In this document: positions 1-9,969 of the stretch, in pieces
Layout of the letters: every line of letters begins with the position of its first letter
How positions within the stretch are numbered: the first letter of the stretch is position 1
Assembly (NCBI GenBank): GCA_949592205.1
Contig: CATIUR010000001.1
Coordinates: forward strand, 240,206,750 to 240,270,749
DNA: 64,000 nucleotides
Source: Helichrysum umbraculigerum
Lineage: Eukaryota; Streptophyta; Magnoliopsida; Asterales; Asteraceae
Direction of reading: 5' to 3'
Position numbers and translations under genes: made by a program
Notes under the pieces: model-generated
Told to the model about the DNA's origin: nothing
What the model saw: the letters and a program-made list of their open reading frames with translations, nothing else
Database searches by the model: none

Positions 1-1278
1 TTAGTAACAATAGTTCCAAAATGTTATAATTGTGATTGCTACAGTAAATTGCTACATTAAATTTGACTTTTCTACAGTAACTTTGACTTCAAAAACCCTG
101 ATTCTGGTTTCTGCGACACAATCTGCGACACAAAAGTTTGGTATACGACACAGGGGTTGTGTCGCATAGGAATGCGACACAAGAGTTTAGCGACACAAGG
201 GCTGTGTCGCATAAGTGTACGATGCTGATTTAACAGCGACATAGTGGTTGTGTCGCATGGTATTTGCGACATAAGGTACGACACAATATTGTGTCCCAAA
301 AGATACGACATAACCGGCTTCATAAGACACAAAACACGACATAGAGGATTTTATACGACACAACATGCGACACAAGGCTTGTGTCGCAAAGATGAACGTC
401 AGTCCAGTACCCAGCGACTGTCGACATTTTCCGACCCAAATCTTAAATCTAACTTGTTTTTAAGCTATAAAATCATGTTTTACTATTTGTAATGGACATA
501 TATACACTTGAATAACTCATAAATATGTAAAAGTAAACTAAAACGAAAGGTTTCAGGAATTTGTTGGAAACTTACAAAATGTCGGATTGAAAATCCGAGA
601 AGATAGGAAGATAGATCGTGTCGTGGTGGTTCTTTCGTTCCAAACGAGCGAGGAAATCCGATAGCGTTTAGTGTTAGTATTTTGTGATTTAATGAAGTGG
701 TGGTGTGGTGGTTTAATTTTGAGAGACAAAGAGAGAAAGGGAGTAAGAGAGAGAGAGTGTGTTGGTGGAAGTGAGGAAGGAAAGATGGGGAGGTGGAGGT
801 TATCTCCACTTTTCGGTCTACGTTCCCGTGCGGTGTTCGTTTTCTCCGTCTTTCAAGCGTTAAATATTTATTTTATGTGTTAATTAGTCATTCTAAATTA
901 CGAGTCTTTGTTGGATAATTTAATCGAATTATTTTGTCGAATCCTTAAATAATTTGTTTATTTTTGTTTTTAAGTTATGCATTAACTATTTTAACCGTGT
1001 AGGCGTTTATTTGTATGATGTAGTATACACTTAAATTATTGTCAGATTAATATTTGAAAATGATCGCGTTATTTGAACAAAATGTATCACCAACGTCCGT
1101 ATTTAATTGAATCGAAATACATTCGATTTAAATTGCGTACGATTTAATCAAACCGCATAATTCGTATATATTCATCAATATATAATTTGATACATAAATT
1201 AGCCTAACACAGAACTAATTACATGTATTAACATATGATTATGCACTAATTACTAGTCCTAATTTGGCGGGTGTTACA
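1..1278 (-). repeat. GY1 3' LTR (partial, cut by window edge)
   Basis: It aligns along its whole length with 52718-53982 and ends in the same terminus, gtgttaca. About 994 bp of this LTR should lie left of the window. The two copies differ by some 20-odd substitutions by eye, plus an extra 13 bp here near position 50 (a second copy of a ttgctacattaaa-like stretch). ORFs inside the LTR lack recognisable domains and are not annotated. Confidence 0.95.
113..388. promoter_or_regulatory. Array of GCGACAC...GTGTCGC palindromes in GY1 3' LTR
   Basis: Repeated half-sites GCGACAC(A) and their reverse complement form imperfect palindromes, mostly with a 7-base spacer, interspersed with single half-sites. 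This copy is more decayed than the 5' LTR copy at 52817-53092 (for example gtgtccc where the other reads gtgtcgc). The function is unknown. The layout resembles sites for a dimeric binding factor. Confidence 0.7.
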
Positions 1279-1291
1279 TTCTCCCCCTGTT
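1279..1291 (-). other. GY1 polypurine tract
   Basis: The minus strand reads aacagggggagaa directly before the 3' LTR start TGTAACACCCGCC. This is the expected plus-strand priming site, and it fixes the LTR boundary and the element orientation. Confidence 0.88.
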
Positions 1292-1312
1292 AAGAGAATT
1301 TCGTCCCGAAAT

Positions 1313-4300
1313 TTAAGTTGAAGTCGCGTTTGATGAAGAATCGGAAAATAAATGAGGATACTTGAGTCGCATTTGGTCTTCTCGTTCCCAAGTGAATTCC
1401 GGACCATGCCGCGAATTCCACCTGACCTTAACAATGGGAATGCGACTTTGCTTTAGTTGTTTGACCTCACGGTCAACGATTTCTGCGGGTTCTTCAACAA
1501 AATGGAGTTTGTCATCGATGCGAATCTCGTCGAGTGGTATAATGAGTGTCTCATCAGACAGACATTTCTTTATGTTAGAAATGTGAAAGGTAGGGTGCAC
1601 GCTGCTGAGTTCGGATGGCAGCTGCAATCGATATGCCACGGGGCCAATCCGTTCGAGGATCTCAAAAGGCCCAATGTACCTAGGATTCAATTTCCCACGT
1701 TTGCCGAATCGGATTACGCCTTTCCAAGGCGATACTTTCAGAAGTACTCGATCCCCAACCTGGAACTCGAGTGGTTTGCGTCTCACGTCAGCGTAACTTT
1801 TCTGACGATCACGAGCAGCTTTGAGTCGGTTTTGGATTTCAAAAATCTTTTCGGTGGTTACATGAATAATTTCAGGACCAGTGAGCTGACTGTCTCCCAC
1901 TTCGGTCCAACAGATCGGTGTTCGGCACTTTCGACCGTACAGTGCCTCAAAAGGTGCAGCCTTGATGCTGGCGTGATAGCTGTTATTGTACGAAAATTCG
2001 CACAACGGTAGGTGTCTTTCCCAATTTGTACCGAAATCAACTACGCAGGCTCGTAGCATATCTTCCAGTGTCTGAATAGTTCGTTCGCTCTAGCCATCGG
2101 TCTGAGGGTGGTACGCGGTACTCATATCGAGACGGGTACCCAGTGCTTTATGGAGTGTTTGCCAGAAGCGAGACGTAAATCGAGCATCCCTGTCAGAGAT
2201 AATAGAAGTAGGGACACCGTGTCGGGAAATGATTTCTTTGATGTAGATTTGTGTGAGGCGTTCCATTTTATCGGTTTCTTTGATTGCCAAGAAATGAGCT
2301 GATTTGGTGAGACGATCGACGATCACCCAAATTGTAACGTAACCGCTCGATGACTTAGGAAGTTTGGTTATGAAATCCATGGTAATCTGATCCCATTTCC
2401 ATTCAGGGATGTCGGGTTGCTGAAGTAAACCAGAAGGTTTTTGGTGTTCGGTTTTGACTTTCGAGCAAGTAAGACACTTGCTGACGTAAGTGGCGATTTC
2501 GGCTTTCATGTTCGGCTACCAATAAAATTCTTTGATGCCATGATACATTTTATCGGATCCCGGGTGGATAGAATATTTAGACTTGTGAGCTTCATCCATC
2601 ACCAAGTCCCGCAGATTTCCGAAATTAGGCAACCAGATTCGGTCGGTGAAGTACCTAATTCCGTTAGCCTTGGTTTCAAGTTGTTTATCCATGCCTCGCA
2701 AGGCCTCGTTTTTGACATTCTCGGGTTTGAGAGCTTCGAGTTGAGCGGTGAGAATTTGGTGGTTCATGTCGTTGTGAATTGTCATGCTGAGAGCTCGGAC
2801 TCGAAGGGGTTTCGTTCGTTCTTTCCGACTTAAGGCCTCGGCAACCACGTTTGCCTTGCCCGGATGGTATTTGATCTCACAATCATAATCGGTGAGTAAC
2901 TCGACCCAGCGACGTTGCCTCATGTTGAGATCTTTTTGGTCGAAAATGTGTTGAAGACTTTTGTGGTCGGTGAACACGGTACTTCGGGTACCATAAAGGT
3001 AATGTCTCCAGATTTTGAGGGCGAATACCACGGCCCCCAGCTCGAGGTCATGAGTCGTGTAGTTCTTTTCATGAACTTTAAGTTGTCGGGAGGCGTAGGC
3101 AATGACCTTGTCTCGTTGCATCAACACGCAACCGAGACCTTGGTGAGAAGCATCGCAGTATACCACGAAGTCATCGATGCCTTCGGGTAAGGATAGAATG
3201 GGAGCACTGCAAAGCTTTTGCTTCAGTAGCTGAAAGGCCGACTCCTGTTTATCAGTCCAATTGAACTTCCTTTCTTTCTGAGTCAGTACCGTGAGTGGCT
3301 GAGCTATTTTGGAGAAATTTTAGATGAACCGACGATAATATCCCGCCAATCCTAAGAATTGCCGTAACTCGGTTGGATTCGTTGGCGCTTGCCAGTCTTT
3401 GATGGCCTCGATTTTTGCTGGATCCACGTGAATTCCCTGACTGTCAATCACGTGCCCAAGGAATTGAATGGTTTTTATCCAGAACTCACACTTAGAGAAT
3501 TTGGCGTAAAGCTCCTCGTGTCTAAGTAGTTCTAGAATGGTTTTGAGGTGTTGCGCATGTTCTTGCTCGTTGCGCGAGTAAATGAAAATGTCATCGATAA
3601 AGACAAAGACAAACTTGTCAAGGTAAGGTTTGCACACCCGATTCATGAGGTCTATGAATATAGCCGGTGTGTTGGTTTGGCCAAAGGGCATCACTTGGAA
3701 CTCGTAGTGCCCATAACGTGTTCTGAAAGCGGTTTTCGGGATGTCGCTGTCGCGAACACGTAGTTGATGGTAGCCTGACCGTAGGTCTATTTTTGAGTTA
3801 CAGCTTGAACCCTGAAGTTGGTCGAATAGGTCATCAATGCGAGGGAGTGGATATCGGTTCTTAACGGTTAATTTTTTCAACTCTCGGTAGTCGATACACA
3901 TTCTGAATGACCCGTCCTTCTTTTTGACAAATAAGACCGGAGCTCCCCAAGGCGACGAACTCGGTCTGATGAATCCTCTATCCAGGAGTTCCTGTAACTG
4001 GGTGGACAACTCCTGAAGTTCGGATGGGGCTAGGCGGTATGGTGCTCGGGCCACCGGTGTGGCACCCGGCACGAGATCAATCGAGAACTCGACCTGTCTA
4101 GGTGGAGGTAGACCAGGTAGTTCTTCTGGAAAGACTTCGGGAAAGTCTCTAACGATTGGCACATCTTCAAGTCGCTTCTCCTCCGACTTTTTCTCCGTGA
4201 CGTGCGCGAGAATTGCTGGGTAACCCTTTCTCAGAAATTTTCGGGTTTTCAAACAGGAAATTATGTTTAGTCTCGACATCGAGAGGAATTCGGACGATTT

Positions 4301-4575
4301 TATCATGACAGAAGATTTCGGCTCGGTGCTTGGATAACCAGTCCATACCAATGATGACGTCAAAACTTCCGATTTCAACTGGCATAAGATCGATTGAGAA
4401 GATTTCGCCGGCTAAGTTTAAAGTGCAATTAGGTATCACACTATTGGTTTCTATAAGTTTACCATTTGCAAGTTCTACGGTGTACTTAACATCTAAAGCC
4501 ACGGGGGTGATGTCAAGTAGTGGGCAAAACTCATCAGAAATAAAACTCCTATCGGCACCAGTATCAAAAATAGAA
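1313..4575 (-). pseudogene. pol: GY1 pol (protease, RT, RNase H, integrase, chromodomain-like), broken
   Basis: In minus-strand order: an aspartic protease region (DTGADRSF-type motif near 4545-4570, IIGMDWL near 4340); RT with [10 protein letters not shown], the polymerase box FIDDIFIYS near 3575-3600 and [11 protein letters not shown]; RNase H starting at [12 protein letters not shown]; integrase with an HHCC finger, catalytic blocks around [15 protein letters not shown] and HPQTDG; and a C-terminal chromodomain-like stretch ending near 1330. Lesions seen: a frame change in a run of A's at 4565-4570 between gag and protease; a deletion with frame change near 4280, where the usual protease-RT linker is missing; and stops at 3320-3322 (after GYYRRFI), 2516-2518 (TAG where the family has Trp) and 2090-2092 (TAG, probably from CAG). 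No intact enzyme can come from this copy. Confidence 0.92.
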
Positions 4576-5083
4576 TAGAAACAGACAAGTTGTTGAGGAG
4601 GAACATACCCGAGACCACATTCGGGTCTTGACGGGCATCCCCGGCGTTGAGTACGAAAGCTCTACCCTTTGCGTTGTTGTTGTTCTTGTTGTTGTTGCCC
4701 TTGTTTTGCAGTTTCGGGCACGTATCCCTGAAGTGCCCGGGGTTTCCGCATTCAAAACAGGCTCGGGAGGGCCTGGTGTTGTGGTTGGAGTTGGTGTTGT
4801 CGGTTAGTGATCTGCAGTCCTTGGCGAGGTGACCGTACCTCTTGCAGTTGTTGCACTGAGGACCACAAGGACCTTCATGGTGACGGCTGCATTTGGAGCA
4901 GTAGGGTTTGCTCCCAATGTAGCCCCGTTGGGTGTCGGTGGTGGAGTTGTAAGCCTTGATGGTGTCTGGTTTCTTGTTTGGTTGGTTGTTGTGGTTGTCG
5001 GACGACTTTCGTTTGTTTTGATTGGAGGATGAAGTGAGTGGTTCTGAGCCCTCGCTCATAGCCATGAGGTCTTGGGCTAATAG
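4570..5083 (-). pseudogene. gag: GY1 gag, 3' segment with CCHC zinc knuckles
   Basis: This is the last part of gag, separated from the preceding part (37474-37781) by the GY2 insertion. It encodes an Asn/Lys-rich linker, a Cys/His cluster starting YCSKC, and two CCHC knuckles of the type CNNCKRYGHLAKDC and CFECGNPGHFRDTC, which would bind genomic RNA in the particle. Joined at the aatag duplication the frame runs straight through from 37474. It then shifts out of frame before the protease motif, at the A-run at 4565-4570. Confidence 0.9.
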
Positions 5084-7527
5084 TGTAACACCCGTCCTTA
5101 GGGGCTAGTAGTATTTAATTTATTTCCTGCTTTTACATTTTATTAAAGTGTTAAAAAAGTAACTTTATATTATTTGTTTTAACTGCAAAAATAAATAGGT
5201 AAAAGAGTCACAGGATAAATTGTGAATAGTGAATTATTGCTTGTTTTAAATAATTATAGTTTACGGTACAATAACTTAGTTTTCTCGCAATTGGTAATTA
5301 GGTTCCAAGCAATAGACTTAAAACGGGTATAATATTACACTACTAATATTGAGGTCGGTTTGGAGTTGGGCCGACTCACTCCTTTACCCTTTCTAAATTG
5401 TTACTCATTATTCCATCTTCTTAAATTGTTCCCTACAATTTCTAATAGCTAAGAAATCTTGAACAAAGCTTAAAACAATCATAGAGCTGTGGATTTTATT
5501 TTAATTTCAACATTATCATCATCTTGTTCATCCCTTTACTTGTAAGTTTTATTCTTCTTTCTTTAACCTAGAAAGTTAATTATGGTAGAATTGATATGGG
5601 AAAGTGGATTAGCATAAAAAAAATCGAGTTAGAAAGATGTTCTTAGTTTGCTAATGATGATAAGGAGCCTGAGTTATGCTGCTGTGAATAAATTTGAGTT
5701 TATCATGTTAAAACAGAATTTGCAGGTTTGGGGACGAAGGCAGTCGTGAAGCGATTGGTTATATTTCGCGACGCGAAATTCTAGGAATCGCGACGCGATT
5801 CTAAGGTTTCTGCGACGCGATTGTTTTCGATTTAGAAACTGTTTTTAGTCGTGTTGGTCAAGACATGTTAATAGATGCAGAGTATAAATGAAAGTAATGA
5901 CCTATGATGTGTGAATAAGTATAAATTATGTTTTGATTCATGGAAGAAGTTGAATTAATAATTGACAGAGAATTTAAATTTAGATTTAAGAAAGTGTTGA
6001 TGTGTTCTTTAATAATTGAGATTAGAGCCTGATGAAAATCTTATAATGCTAAACTTGTACTTAAATATCATGTATGTATATGCATATTAACTTTAGGAGC
6101 TGTTTATGTATGTGTATAGAAAATAAATCAAGATATGGTCCAAACTACTAGTTTTGTTTTTACGTGTGTCCAAGAAGAACAACAGCTTCTTGGGCCTAAT
6201 TTTATCGTGGTGCCTTTACGGGTTAACAACAGATCAGACCCAACTTAAAGTAATTTAGACTGAAGCTCATATTAAATGACTTTTCTATTTGATCTATTCT
6301 TAATGAACTGTTATTGGGCTAGTATATTATAGGCCATTTTAGTTGATGGCCCATCAATTAGTATTAAGAGAACTAGTTACGTTTACGTATACTGTATACA
6401 TATTACGAAGATAAAGATTTTAAAGAATTTATGAAAAGTGTGCTTCCATCGAATAGATAACGACCAAACTAAAGTGGATTGTGAATTAATAGCCATTCTA
6501 GAATGAGGTTAAGAAAGATATATCGGAGTTAAAGAATTTATTATAACCAAGTTGTTGATGCTTTATGTGAACAAGATTATACTGTTAATTGTAAGCTAAT
6601 ATGAATAATATGTACAATTCGATTATTGTTTGATATGTTGATATTATATACAGAGACGTTTTATGCCAAAATGCAATTATAGTTATAATTGATATTATAA
6701 CTTAATGATTGTAGTAATTTGATGCAATGAATTTAAATTGAGTTACATGTTATTAACAGGGTACTAACTCATTAATTATTTGTATTCTCAGACGTGAAGA
6801 AGACTCAGTGACATTAGACTACTGAGCAGAGACTGAGGTATTCGGTGAGTGGACTTGTACTCTCAGTGTGATTTGGTGGTAATATATTTGGTCACAACAA
6901 GTGAACGTAGTTTACTATTATTGATTGTTGATTGGTGAAATTCACGTGTAATAAGTGATGAGTCGCCTTCGGGCATTTGGTGATTTGGAGGTCAACAATT
7001 GTTGGACTGGGATTGCTACAGGTTAGCCAACATAGGAATTGTGAACATGTGTTGTGAATGGAGCTTATGTTGGTTAAAGGTAGCAAACAGTTATCGGTAA
7101 TACCACTGTATTGGCCTGCAGTGGTTATAAGTGTTGCTTGGTGCGTCTCCCGGGTCTGTGGACGTCACAAGGACCACCGATCCTCTTGGTGATGTTGTGT
7201 CTATGTGTTATTTGCTGTTAATCGGTACTGTTATGCTAAGTTGTACTGATAGTGACAGGTTGACTTACTTAGCTTCGTGCTAATCCCCCACACTACTTCT
7301 TGCAGGTTTATTTCTGGATATAAAGGGTTGGCGCAAGAAGTATAATTCAGGAATGGAATGTTTGAAGACTGCTTACTCTGATATATTTTGATAACCTAAA
7401 ACTGTATTTTGTATTAAATAACATCCGAACTGATATATTATGTTTTGATATATTATAAATGTGTGTTTGGGACTTGCGCTTTCAATGTATATAAAAAAAA
7501 ATGATTCACAAATATTGGGGTGTTATA
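5084..7527 (+). repeat. GY2 5' LTR
   Basis: It pairs with 35026-37468. Boundaries are set by the TGT...ATA termini, the aatag duplication on the left and the primer-binding site on the right. It holds no gene. A group of CGCGACGCG palindromes lies at 5764-5822. Confidence 0.95.
5764..5822. promoter_or_regulatory. CGCGACGCG palindrome cluster in GY2 5' LTR
   Basis: Two perfect 7-bp inverted repeats around a single A, TTTCGCG-A-CGCGAAA (5764-5778) and AATCGCG-A-CGCGATT (5786-5800), are followed by a half-unit TGCGACGCGATT. The cluster is CpG-dense inside an AT-rich LTR and is repeated in the 3' LTR at 35706-35764. The role is unknown; TTTCGCG resembles E2F-type sites, but that is only similarity. 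Confidence 0.7.
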
Positions 7528-7529
7528 AG

Positions 7530-7542
7530 TTGGTATCAGAGC
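7530..7542 (+). other. GY2 primer-binding site
   Basis: TTGGTATCAGAGC lies two bases after the LTR end. It is complementary to the 3' end of plant initiator methionine tRNA, as in most plant LTR elements. Confidence 0.88.
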
Positions 7543-7710
7543 ATTGGTTTGGGTGAATTGGACATTGTAAGGTGTTCAATCCCAAATCTAACTTGTGTCG
7601 GTCAAATATTCCATGGAGTGGGGTTTAGCTATTGTATGAGATTTAGTTAGTATGCTAGGCACTAACGATTAACAGGTTATGAGTTGTTGTTTTGAGTACA
7701 GATATGACAG

Positions 7711-8916
7711 AACCTGAGCACCCGACCAATTCCTTCAACAGTTCTCTTAGACGGGGATGCCCTACCTACAGAGATAATTGCAGAGAGACATAATCAGTCT
7801 AGTAAGTCTTTTCCAGCTAATGAGGATACAAACAGGGACGAATATATATTGTTGTTACAAAGTGAATTACAAGGACTTAGAGAATTTAAATAGAGAATGT
7901 TACAGTTAGAGTCTTCTCAACAATCAGTCCAATTACAGCATCCTGCTATGAGATCTTATGATTATCAAACACCTATGTCTTTATCGTTAACACATCAACA
8001 GAGAAAGGTTTGTTCATTTAAGACATTTATATCTAGTAAACCTTTGGAATATCATGGGAGTTCAAGCTCTTTAGCTACCATGGATTGGTTACGGGATATC
8101 GAGAGGAAATTTGAAGTTTGTCAATGTGAGGAGGAAGTTAAGGTTCTTTATGCTACCCAACTTTTGAAAGATCAGGCATTGATTTGGTGGAGTTCGATTA
8201 CAGCTATTTTGACACCGCAACAGAAAGCATCCATTAGATGGTCAGATTTTTATATCGAGATTTGTAACCAGTTTAATTCTGAGCTTGATATGTCAAGTAT
8301 TAGACGAAAGTTCTTGGAATTACACATGACAGATCAGATGTCGATTGATGAATTCATCACTCAATTTTTAGAGAAATTGAGATATGTGCAGCTGTGGACC
8401 CTAGATGATGAAACGAAAGTGGAATATTTTGTTAGAAAGTTACCATCTAATTATCGCAATATTGTGAGGTTGGCAAGTTCTCTTACCCAGGCTTTTGATT
8501 TAGCCCGTACAGTGGATAATAATTTTCAGGCTCGGAATAAGCATAATGAAGGATCCAATCTTAGTAGTAATCTAGATGATCCATTTCCTTGGTGTAATAA
8601 ATGTAAATCTCGACATACAGGACGGTGTACTTCTCAAACTATTAGGTGTAAGCAATGCGGTTTGTTTGGACATAAGGCCAAGGATTGTATTTATCCTGAG
8701 AATGTATGTTGGAATTGTCAACAAAAGGGACATCAGGCGGGAAAATGTCCGGAGAAGATAAGACAGGGATCAGGCTTGGTCGGGGCGTCATCATCTTCCG
8801 GTCATAAGCGGAAAGGTTCGCCATCAGTAGCTGACAGATCCTTTCAGATAATAGTTGGTGAAACTGTTGGGAAAGATGATGCTATTACAGGTATTTTCAT
8901 ATTAACTTTGTACTAG
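7711..8916 (+). pseudogene. gag: GY2 gag (retrotransposon capsid domain plus zinc knuckles), broken
   Basis: The longest open part (from 7897) contains the Ty3-type capsid domain, with an FISSKPLEYHG entry, LLKDQALIWW, and FLELHMTDQMSIDEFITQF. It is followed by three Cys/His clusters, CNKCKSRHTGRC, CKQCGLFGHKAKDC and CWNCQQKGHQAGKC. Coding-like sequence in the same frame extends upstream to about 7711 but is cut by a TAG at 7891-7893, and the nearest upstream ATG (7704) is in another frame, so the true start is lost. The frame ends at 8916 after an ITGIF motif that normally leads into the protease. From 8917 to the copia A insertion only a decayed trace remains. Confidence 0.88.
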
Positions 8917-8980
8917 CATGTTCTTATATAATTCGTAGATTAATTGTTTTATTATATATGTGTATTGTGTGATAAACTAA

Positions 8981-9388
8981 TGTTAGTACATGTTTGTGTC
9001 TGTCAGTTGGTCTAGCTCGTAGTTTGTAATTAGAATTGAGTTTCCTGACTCCTGCGACGTTGGATGTAACGTCGCAGGTGCGACGTCAGGTTTTGGGCCT
9101 GCGACGTTGTGAACGTCGCATGGGCTTGGGCCTGCGACGTCGCTTGTGACGTCGCAGGATCCAGTTTTAGTATAAAAACGTTTTACGTTTTCTGTTTTAG
9201 GGTGGACGAAACCCTAAACGCAATTAGTCGAAATCCCTGTAATCTGATCGATTATTATTCAATATACAAACGTTTGGTTCTTATTCATTACGTATTGATT
9301 ATTCGTGTGTTTAGTTTATAACTTAATCGTTGATTCCGCAAACGATTGAGTGACTCGATTCGCATAGATCCTAGGTACGGGACAAACA
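8981..9388 (+). repeat. Copia A 5' LTR with TATA box and palindromes
   Basis: It starts TGTTAGTACATG and ends GGGACAAACA. TATAAAA at 9171-9177 is the likely promoter. Just upstream sit two 22-bp GCGACGT-N8-ACGTCGC palindromes (9054-9075, 9134-9155) and one with a 5-base spacer (9101-9119). Downstream is a telobox-like AAACCCTAA. Confidence 0.95.
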
Positions 9389-9390
9389 AC

Positions 9391-9402
9391 TGGTATCAGA
9401 GC
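9391..9402 (+). other. Copia A primer-binding site
   Basis: TGGTATCAGAGC lies two bases after the LTR and is complementary to initiator methionine tRNA. Confidence 0.88.
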
Positions 9403-9634
9403 AGAAAGTGCTCGTTTTTGGCGATTAGGATCGAGTTCGGGATAAAGCAACGTGATTCTCATATTGTTTTGTGATTATTACGTTCGTTTTTTGTGTTTTT
9501 ACAGGTGTTCGATCGATATTACTGGGATTATTGAAGGTTTTCGTCGATCTTCATTCGTGGTTTTGGTTTTTAGGTTAAAAATTCGTTTTTTTAGGGTTTT
9601 TGGCCGCAGGTTTTCGCGTTTTGCGACGTTACCT

Positions 9635-9931
9635 GCGACGTAAGCTGCGACGTCGCTTGCGACGTTAGTAATTTGGACTTTAATTAGTCTGTGCGACGTA
9701 CCGTTGCGACGTCATCCGCGACGTCGCTATTTTGACTTTAATTAGTCTTCTGCGACGCTGTGTTGCGACGTCTTGTTGCGACGCCGTGTGACTCTGCGAC
9801 GTCCTCTGCGACGACATCTGCGACGTAACTCTCAACGTCGCATATTTCTGATTCTTAATTGAATCCTTTGCCTTTTGCGACGTCACTCTCTACGTCGCAT
9901 ACTATTTGTGCGACGTTACCTTCTACGTCGC
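9635..9931 (+). promoter_or_regulatory. Copia A gag leader: five 22-bp GCGACGT-N8-ACGTCGC palindromes
   Basis: Units are at 9635-9656, 9706-9727, 9820-9841, 9877-9898 and 9910-9931. All have exact 7-bp arms and exactly 8 bases between them. Additional single GCGACGT half-sites fill the gaps, partly at 12-base steps. The array lies downstream of the LTR TATA box and ends 38 bases before the gag ATG, so it is present in the transcript as well as in DNA. Confidence 0.85.
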
Positions 9932-9969
9932 TAATATCAGAAGTTTGATTTTTCGATTAAGTAATTACA

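Noticed and set aside
483..809. 108-codon ORF in the GY1 LTR and its copy near 53184-53513
   Set aside because: It lies wholly inside the LTR, has low-complexity Ser/Leu/His content without domains, and its length and sequence change freely between the two LTRs.
4565..4576. Programmed -1 frameshift between GY1 gag and protease
   Set aside because: The run is short and does not form a proper slippery heptamer, and this copy has several other lesions, so a simple indel is more likely.
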